Made by a program: the position numbers and the translations under genes. A DNA stretch of 64,000 nt from Flavobacterium palustre (GTDB lineage: Bacteria; Bacteroidota; Bacteroidia; Flavobacteriales; Flavobacteriaceae), in assembly GCF_014639535.1 (NCBI RefSeq), contig NZ_BMGA01000001.1:496001-560000 (forward strand). Direction: 5' to 3'. The notes beneath the pieces were generated by a model. It did not search any database. It was not told the origin of the DNA and was given only the letters and a program-made list of their open reading frames with translations. Shown here one piece after another: positions 58,700-64,000 of the stretch. Position 1 is the first letter of the stretch. Each line of letters opens with the position of its first letter.

Positions 58700-60141
58700 T
58701 GCAAATGATTACAACAAACAAGAAAACTAAAATTGTGGCTACCCTTGGGCCTGCTTGCAGCACAAGAGAAATCATAAAGGACATGGTTGAAGCTGGTGTA
58801 AACGTATTTAGAATTAACTTCTCTCATGCTGATTATACTGATGTAGAAAACAGAATAAAAATCATTCGTGATCTTAATGAAGAATTCGGTTATACTACAG
58901 CCATACTAGCAGACTTACAAGGACCTAAACTTCGTGTTGGGGTAATGAACGACGGTGTTGTTGTTAACGATGGTGATTTAATCACATTTACTACAGCCGA
59001 AGACATTATTGGAACTGCTGAAAGAGTTTTCATGAAATACCAAAACTTTCCAAACGATGTTAATCCGGGAGAAAGAATCTTATTGGATGATGGAAAATTA
59101 ATTTTCGAAATCGTTTCTACTGATAAAAAATCAGAAGTAGTTGCTAAAGTAGTTCAGGGTGGTGAATTAAAATCTAAAAAAGGAGTTAACCTTCCTAATA
59201 CTAAAATTTCTCTTCCAGCTTTGACTGAAAAAGATATTGCTGACGCTATTTTTGCAATTGGTCAAAAAGTAGATTGGATTGCACTTTCTTTCGTAAAAAC
59301 ACCTCAGGATTTAAAAGATCTTCAAGACTTAATAGCTGAGCATTCTGAAAACAAAATTCCAATTGTTGCCAAAATCGAAATGCCGGAAGCATTAGAAAAC
59401 ATGGATAAAATTGTGGCTTACTGTGACGCATTAATGGTGGCTCGTGGAGACCTTGGAGTGGAACTTCCTGCTCACGAAGTGCCATTGGTACAAAAAGACT
59501 TAATCCGCAGAGCTAAAACTGCCAGAATCCCTGTTATCGTTGCTACGCAAATGATGGAAACCATGATTACCAGCTTAACTCCTACCAGAGCCGAAGTTAA
59601 CGACGTAGCTAACTCAGTAATGGACGGTGCTGATGCGGTAATGCTTTCGGGAGAAACTGCTGCCGGAAATTACCCAGTACAGGTAATCCAAAAAATGACT
59701 CAAATTTGTGAGGCCGTAGAAAACTCTGATTTAATTCAGGTACCACAAAACACTCCACAAATCAAAACGAATCGTTTTATCACAAAAACCATCTGTCGTC
59801 AGGCGGCTGAAATGTCTAATACGATTCAGGCAAAAGCAATTTCTACAATGACTAATAGTGGTTATACTGCTTTTCAATTATCAGCCTGGAGACCTAAAAC
59901 TTCTGAAATTTTAGTTTTTACTTCAAACAAAAGAATCCTTACCCAATTGAGTTTACTATGGGGGGTTAGAACTTATTTCTACGACAAAGAAGAAAGTACC
60001 GACACAACTGTAACTGATATCAACAAAATCGCTAAAGAAAAAGGACATGTTGCAGCTGGTGATTATATCATCAATCTGGCTTCTATGCCTATTTCCGAAA
60101 AAGGAATGGTAAACACTATGAGAGTTTCAGAAATCAGTTAA
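58699..60141 (+). CDS. pyk: Pyruvate kinase
   Basis: Final glycolytic step, PEP and ADP to pyruvate and ATP. Visible signatures are KIVATLGPACSTR (10-22), FRINFSHADYTD (36-47), ADLQGPKLRVG (about 70-80), the active-site segment KIEMPEALENMD (about 226-237) with MVARGDLGVELPAHEVP (about 245-261), and the MLSGETAAGNYPV region (about 314-326). The C-terminal domain is complete. Length 480 is normal. Start at ATG 58699, coupled to the upstream gene. Confidence 0.97.
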   Translation: MQMITTNKKTKIVATLGPACSTREIIKDMVEAGVNVFRINFSHADYTDVENRIKIIRDLNEEFGYTTAILADLQGPKLRVGVMNDGVVVNDGDLITFTTAEDIIGTAERVFMKYQNFPNDVNPGERILLDDGKLIFEIVSTDKKSEVVAKVVQGGELKSKKGVNLPNTKISLPALTEKDIADAIFAIGQKVDWIALSFVKTPQDLKDLQDLIAEHSENKIPIVAKIEMPEALENMDKIVAYCDALMVARGDLGVELPAHEVPLVQKDLIRRAKTARIPVIVATQMMETMITSLTPTRAEVNDVANSVMDGADAVMLSGETAAGNYPVQVIQKMTQICEAVENSDLIQVPQNTPQIKTNRFITKTICRQAAEMSNTIQAKAISTMTNSGYTAFQLSAWRPKTSEILVFTSNKRILTQLSLLWGVRTYFYDKEESTDTTVTDINKIAKEKGHVAAGDYIINLASMPISEKGMVNTMRVSEIS

Positions 60142-60167
60142 ATCTCTTTTCTTCAACACAAAAATAC

Positions 60168-60194
60168 ATTCAAAAGCAAATACAGCTTTTGAAT
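60168..60194 (+). terminator. Hairpin between pyk and its main terminator
   Basis: A perfect 9-bp stem ATTCAAAAG / CTTTTGAAT with a loop of about 9 nt, followed by A-rich, not T-rich, sequence. It is more likely an RNA stability hairpin than a terminator. Confidence 0.4.
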
Positions 60195-60202
60195 AAAAAA
60201 TA

Positions 60203-60244
60203 AAAATGACCGATTTTGAAATTCAATTTCGGTCATTTTTTTGT
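60203..60244 (+). terminator. Terminator of pyk
   Basis: A stem AAAAATGACCGA / TCGGTCATTTTT (60203-60240) has an A/T-rich loop and is followed by T. Its arms share AATGACCGAT with the terminator at 35172-35218. Confidence 0.85.
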
Positions 60245-60361
60245 TTTCAAAACAGCATGATTAACCAGCAATAAGTTATACGAAATCAATTATTTACAAA
60301 TTGATATTTTGAATTTCTATTTTTCGTAACTTGTACAGTATAACCTAATACCCAAAAAATC

Positions 60362-60730
60362 ATGAAAAAGTCTCAATTATTTATCTTTGGTGCTGCGTTA
60401 TTAACAGCACTGATTATTTCCTGTAATCAAAAGCGAAACAACTTAGTCAACACCTGGAAAGTTACCGGAGTAGAAGCCAAAACACCTCAGCTTGATTCTG
60501 TCAAAAACGACATTCTAAGCAATGGAACTTTGACTTTTACTAAGGACGGACATGTAAGCGGCTATCTGGAAAGCGAAATAAATGACGGTACCTATGCCTT
60601 GACCAAAAAAGGCAAAAATCTGGTCATCAAAGATGAAAACGGCACTCCATTCTCTTTTGAAAGCACCATAACAGATGACCAAGTGATATTAGACAGCGAT
60701 AAAATGAAGATTACACTGAGCAGTAATTAA
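60362..60730 (+). CDS. Small lipoprotein of unknown function
   Basis: A 122-residue lipoprotein with signal MKKSQLFIFGAALLTALIIS and lipobox Cys21. The mature part starts NLVNTWKVTGVEA and reads as a small beta-barrel-like fold (NGTLTFTKDGHVSGYL, GTYALTKKGKNLVIK), resembling lipocalin-like DUF families that follow the W-K-V pattern. This is weak similarity, so the function is left open. Single gene with a hairpin after it. Confidence 0.8.
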   Translation: MKKSQLFIFGAALLTALIISCNQKRNNLVNTWKVTGVEAKTPQLDSVKNDILSNGTLTFTKDGHVSGYLESEINDGTYALTKKGKNLVIKDENGTPFSFESTITDDQVILDSDKMKITLSSN

Positions 60731-60748
60731 ACATTTCAATATCTTAAA

Positions 60749-60799
60749 CAAAAAAGTTTCATTGCTACAAATAGGTTTGTGGAAATGAAACTTTTTATT
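60749..60799 (+). terminator. Hairpin after the small lipoprotein gene
   Basis: A long stem AAAAGTTTCAT / ATGAAACTTTT encloses an inner stem CTACAAA / TTTGTGG (60752-60796), followed by T-rich sequence. Confidence 0.7.
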
Positions 60800-60894
60800 T
60801 TAACCAATTCAATACCACAAAAAAAGAACAATCTGTAATCCCAAAAGTCCAATAATTATATGGAAATTTACATCCTGAAATAATCTAAGGTAAA

Positions 60895-61719
60895 ATGACA
60901 CAAATTAGCATACTGGGTTGCGGATGGCTGGGATTGCCTTTGGCGAAAGCCTTACTGAAAGAAAACTTTTTAGTTAAAGGTTCAACCACATCAACCGAAA
61001 AACTGGAAACATTAACAAATGCCGGAATTCAAAGCTTTTTATTAACCTTAGATTCCAATACTGTTCCGAATATATTTGCTGATTTTTTAGCAGGAAGCAA
61101 AACCCTGATTATTGCCATTCCGCCTAAATTAAGAGGAAAAAACAAGGATTATTCCGATGCTCAGCATAATTCTTTTGTCAAAAAAATCGAAAATCTATTG
61201 CCTTTTATTGAAAAATCTTCTGTAGAAAACGTGCTTTTCATCAGTTCGACAGCAGTTTACGGTGAAGCTAATGAGATAATTGACCAAAACAGTCCTGCTG
61301 TTCCTGTTACCGAAAGCGGTAAACAATTATTGGAAATTGAGCAATTATTATTAGCGAATACTCATTTCAAAACTACTATTTTGCGTTTTGGAGGTTTAAT
61401 TGGCGAAGACCGCAATCCCGCACGATTCTTAGCCGGGAAAGAAAATGTTCCTAATCCCGAAGCGCCAATCAACTTAATTGATCTCAAAGATTGTATCGGC
61501 ATTATTCTGAAAATTATTGAAACAAACTGCTGGAACACAACTCTAAATGCGGTAACTCCTTTTCATCCCAGCAGGGAAGTCTATTATACCGAAAAAGCGG
61601 TAGCCGAAAATTTGGTTCCACCTACATTTAACTATCAAAATCCTTCGACAGGAAAAACCATTTTAAGTGATTATTTGATAGAAAAACTGAACTATACTTT
61701 TATAAAAAAAACATTATAA
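60895..61719 (+). CDS. NAD(P)-binding SDR-family epimerase/reductase-like protein
   Basis: A 274-residue extended SDR/YeeZ-like protein. The Rossmann loop reads GCGWLGLPLAKAL (8-20), a G-x-G-x-x-G-like variant. The active site region has SSTAVYGEAN (about 118-127), a Tyr of the SDR type, and RFGGLIGEDRNPARFLAG (about 163-180). The substrate is unknown. It lies 4 bp upstream of a DMT transporter gene, so the pair is likely one transcript. Confidence 0.85.
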   Translation: MTQISILGCGWLGLPLAKALLKENFLVKGSTTSTEKLETLTNAGIQSFLLTLDSNTVPNIFADFLAGSKTLIIAIPPKLRGKNKDYSDAQHNSFVKKIENLLPFIEKSSVENVLFISSTAVYGEANEIIDQNSPAVPVTESGKQLLEIEQLLLANTHFKTTILRFGGLIGEDRNPARFLAGKENVPNPEAPINLIDLKDCIGIILKIIETNCWNTTLNAVTPFHPSREVYYTEKAVAENLVPPTFNYQNPSTGKTILSDYLIEKLNYTFIKKTL

Positions 61720-61723
61720 CCCA

Positions 61724-62668
61724 TTGCTTACTAAGATAAAAAACAGCTTTTCAACTAAAATCAATGCCATTGGACTACCCATTCTGGCACTGATTTGGGT
61801 TGGTTTTTTCTGGGGCACTACCTGGATTGCTTCCAAAGAAGGAGTGCGCTATATTCCGGGAATTCAAATGGCAGCTATTCGTCAGTTTATTGCGGGATTA
61901 CTTTATATTGTCTTTTTTTTGCTTACTAAAGCTCCCTGGCCTAAAGGCAAACAATGGAAAACCATCGTTATCCTTGCCATTTTGAATTTTACCTTAAGTA
62001 ATGGTTTGAGTACAGCGGGTGTAAAATACATCAGCAGCGGATTAGGTGCTATTATTGCTGCTATTTTCCCTATTTGGGTGGTACTCATTTCTTTTTTTAG
62101 AGGGGAACGTATTGCTAAATTAGCCGTAACAGGCACCCTGATTAGTTTTGCAGGTATTTGTGTTATCTTTTATGAACATCTGGGCGATTTCCTGATTCCT
62201 GATTTCAGACTGGGAATTATACTATCGGTTATTGCTACCATTACATGGGCTTTTGGCACCTTATATACCAAGAAAAAAGCAGCTACTTTCAATCCTTATT
62301 TCAGTCTTGGATTGCAAATGTTTATATCGGGTCTGCTTTTATTTGCCTACAACGGTGCTACCGGAATTTCGGTTAATCTTAACCAAATTCCGCTTAACAC
62401 ATGGCTTGCCATAGCTTATCTGGTCATTGTAGGTTCCTTAATCACTTTTACCGTTTTTATCTATTCCTTACAGCATCTCCCTCCCGAAGTCAGTAGTCTT
62501 TATGCCTATATGAATCCCGTGGTGGCGGTTCTTTTAGGTTCGATTATTTTTGGCGAAAGCCTGAGTATTTCAATTGCATTAGGCGGAATTGTCACTCTTT
62601 TTGGTTTGTACCTGGTCAATCAATCGCTACGAAAAAGCCGTAAAAAAACAAACATTTTAATTAAATAA
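61724..62668 (+). CDS. DMT-superfamily permease (EamA domains)
   Basis: A 314-residue inner-membrane transporter with ten predicted helices in two EamA repeats (about 18-145 and 160-300). GFFWGTTWIASKEGVRY (in parts, about 27-44) and YAYMNPVVAVLLGSIIFGESLS (about 262-283) are typical EamA patterns. The start TTG 61724 follows the previous stop by 4 bp; no better start is in frame. The substrate, such as an amino acid or drug, is unknown. Confidence 0.9.
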   Translation: MLTKIKNSFSTKINAIGLPILALIWVGFFWGTTWIASKEGVRYIPGIQMAAIRQFIAGLLYIVFFLLTKAPWPKGKQWKTIVILAILNFTLSNGLSTAGVKYISSGLGAIIAAIFPIWVVLISFFRGERIAKLAVTGTLISFAGICVIFYEHLGDFLIPDFRLGIILSVIATITWAFGTLYTKKKAATFNPYFSLGLQMFISGLLLFAYNGATGISVNLNQIPLNTWLAIAYLVIVGSLITFTVFIYSLQHLPPEVSSLYAYMNPVVAVLLGSIIFGESLSISIALGGIVTLFGLYLVNQSLRKSRKKTNILIK

Positions 62669-62698
62669 AGAGCATCCTGATTTCCAATACAGTTTTTG

Positions 62699-62706
62699 TA
62701 TTTTTG
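62699..62706 (+). promoter_or_regulatory. Candidate -7 box for the SCO-family gene
   Basis: TATTTTTG fits TAnnTTTG. Its terminal TTG opens a longer SCO frame and is excluded as start. Leader about 8 nt from a start near 62711. Confidence 0.5.
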
Positions 62707-62718
62707 CAAAAAAAATTC

Positions 62719-63396
62719 ATGAAATCTGTTTTATATAAATACCGCATTTTCATTGGTATCTTTGTAGTTTTTTCGGCAATTACGCTTAGTCTTTTTTACA
62801 ATGCGCTAAAGCCTCAAAAAACGCTTCCTATTTACAATCCTGCCGATGTAAATCCGGAACTGGTGGACAGCACCGTGCAATATGTGAGTAAATACCATAC
62901 AATTGCTGATTTTTCGTTTACGAATCAAAACGGAAAAACCATTACTCAAAAAGATTACGAAGGAAAAATTTATGTGGCTGATTTCTTTTTCACAACCTGT
63001 GGTACTATTTGCCCTAAAATGACCACCAATTTAGCCGAAGTTCAAAAAGCAATTCGCAATAATCCCAAAGTAATGTTGTTGTCGCACACCGTTTTTCCCG
63101 AAGTGGATAGTGTACCGGTGCTAAAAAGATATGCTTTAGATCATGGTGTTGACGATAGCAAATGGAATTTGGTTACGGGAGACAAAAAGGAAATTTATAA
63201 GATGGCCAGAAAATCCTATTTGGCTGTAAAACTGGGCAAACCCAGCCAATTATACGATATGGTTCATACCGAAAATTTTGTATTGGTAGATACTAAAAAA
63301 AGAGTTCGCGGTTTTTATGACGGTACTAAAAAAGAAGACATCCGGAAATTAATTGAAGACATTCAGTTTTTAAGCAACGGAAAAGAAGCAGATTAA
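62719..63396 (+). CDS. SCO1/SenC family protein
   Basis: A membrane-anchored copper-binding thioredoxin-fold protein involved in cytochrome oxidase assembly. From ATG 62719 it has 225 residues. A single anchor helix is at about 9-29. The copper motif CxxxC is Cys94 and Cys98 (FFTTCGTICPKM); a candidate His ligand is in YDMVHTENF (about 182). An earlier TTG at 62704 is inside the -7 box. Single gene, followed by feoA about 115 bp later. Confidence 0.93.
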   Translation: MKSVLYKYRIFIGIFVVFSAITLSLFYNALKPQKTLPIYNPADVNPELVDSTVQYVSKYHTIADFSFTNQNGKTITQKDYEGKIYVADFFFTTCGTICPKMTTNLAEVQKAIRNNPKVMLLSHTVFPEVDSVPVLKRYALDHGVDDSKWNLVTGDKKEIYKMARKSYLAVKLGKPSQLYDMVHTENFVLVDTKKRVRGFYDGTKKEDIRKLIEDIQFLSNGKEAD

Positions 63397-63511
63397 AAAA
63401 CAACTTTTATGCTTTAATTAACGCTATTTGAAGCATAAAACGCCGCAATTAGTATTCGATTTTACAATATAATACGTATTTTTACAATCTTAATTCAATC
63501 TAAATAAGACT

Positions 63512-63751
63512 TTGCGTACCACTATACATTCATTACGAAAAAACGAAAAAGCAATTATCAAAGATTTTGATATCGACATCATTCCTTTAAAGTTACTTGA
63601 AATGGGTTGCTTGCCGGGAAACACGGTCGAATTACTTCAAATAGCTCCTTTTGGAGATCCGTTGTATTTAGATGTCAATGGTTCTCATCTGGCTATTCGT
63701 CTGGAAACTGCCAAAGAAATTGAAGTAGAACTTATCAAAAATGCGCTTTAA
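63512..63751 (+). CDS. feoA: FeoA-type ferrous iron transport protein
   Basis: A 79-residue SH3-like protein that partners FeoB. The central EMGCLPGNTVELLQIAPFGDPLYL (in parts, about 30-53) is the FeoA signature. The start is a TTG at 63512 since no ATG lies upstream in frame; the next ATG is internal. Its stop overlaps the feoB start by one base (TAATG). Confidence 0.9.
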   Translation: MRTTIHSLRKNEKAIIKDFDIDIIPLKLLEMGCLPGNTVELLQIAPFGDPLYLDVNGSHLAIRLETAKEIEVELIKNAL

Positions 63752-64000
63752 TGATTCATCAAAATATTAACGTAGCTTTAATTGGAAATCCCAACGTAGG
63801 GAAGACTTCGGTTTTTAATCAACTTACAGGTTTAAACCAACAGGTAGGGAATTATCCGGGAATTACGGTAGAGAAAAAAATAGGTTTTTGCAAATTGCCT
63901 CATAATATCAAAGCCAACATTCTTGATTTACCGGGAACGTACAGCTTAAACGCCAGTTCTATTGATGAAAATGTGGTAATAGAATTGCTTTTAAATAAAA
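63751..64000 (+). CDS. feoB: Ferrous iron transporter FeoB, N-terminal part (cut by the window edge)
   Basis: The first 83 codons of the large G-protein-linked Fe(II) permease. G1 is GNPNVGKTS (12-20), the G2-type segment NYPGITVEKK follows (about 34-43) and G3 is DLPGTYSL (about 59-66). The rest lies outside the window. Translationally coupled to feoA. Confidence 0.95.
   Translation, partial: MIHQNINVALIGNPNVGKTSVFNQLTGLNQQVGNYPGITVEKKIGFCKLPHNIKANILDLPGTYSLNASSIDENVVIELLLNK

Overview
The window comes from an AT-rich Bacteroidota chromosome, almost certainly a Flavobacterium or a close relative. The evidence is the TAnnTTTG-type -7 promoter boxes just ahead of many genes, secreted proteins with type IX secretion (T9SS) C-terminal sorting domains, lineage-typical families (DUF4270, IPExxxVDY, a 93-residue ATP synthase epsilon subunit, a 632-residue PurF-like enzyme), and A-rich leaders in place of strong Shine-Dalgarno sites. 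No insertion sequence, prophage, integrase, CRISPR array or rRNA operon was seen. Most of the window is core chromosome; the accessory parts are the sorting-domain proteins, the regulator and repeat-peptide island at 43.2-47.6 kb, and several small repeat elements.

Layout. 0-3.1 kb: 5'-terminal 870 codons of a secreted GH2 beta-galactosidase (minus) with an operator-like direct repeat upstream, then tRNA-Leu(CAA). 3.4-7.6 kb: prs, rplY, a soluble PAS histidine kinase with an overlapping single-domain receiver, and pth. 7.6-10.3 kb: a secreted M12B-like metalloprotease. 10.5-12.5 kb: ribF and two tandem small membrane paralogues. 12.6-21.4 kb: biotin synthesis (bioB plus; bioF, bioD, bioA and a FabF-like synthase minus), interrupted by a large glycine-rich sorting-domain protein. 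21.5-23.4 kb: atpD-atpC. 23.7-26.6 kb: a TonB-dependent receptor. 26.8-32.5 kb: glmS, a DUF4270 lipoprotein and a truncated glycogen-synthase-like protein on minus, facing panC and panD on plus. 32.7-35.2 kb: an esterase-fold protein without its nucleophile serine, overlapping radA. 35.2-42.3 kb: two more giant sorting-domain proteins that share a C-terminal half with the one at 13.7 kb. 42.5 kb: recX. 43.2-47.6 kb (minus): a NarL-type receiver, a TPR histidine kinase lipoprotein, a small exported protein made of four 16-residue repeats, a decayed LytTR remnant and an intact LytTR regulator whose phospho-acceptor Asp is Glu. 47.9-55.4 kb: glyS, comF, sodB, a PurF-like enzyme, a PfkB kinase, rnhA and purN. 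55.6-60.1 kb (plus): acpP, fabF, rnc, an IPExxxVDY protein and pyk. 60.4-64 kb (plus): a small lipoprotein, an SDR protein, a DMT transporter, an SCO protein, feoA and the start of feoB.

How the genes work together. The biotin genes cover pimeloyl-thioester to biotin (BioF, BioA, BioD, BioB), and the FabF-like synthase may act in making the pimeloyl chain. PanC and PanD form the beta-alanine/pantothenate branch. AcpP and FabF belong to fatty acid synthesis. Prs, PurF-like and PurN are linked through PRPP and purines.

The most notable items are the 16-residue repeat peptide with its regulators, 7-bp-period repeats (often in inverted pairs) at five loci including one inside bioF, a perfect palindrome inside bioD, a two-copy CGCAAAG repeat in the bio cluster, several enzyme-fold proteins with altered key residues, and a recurring start-codon pitfall in which the longest reading frame begins inside the -7 promoter box.
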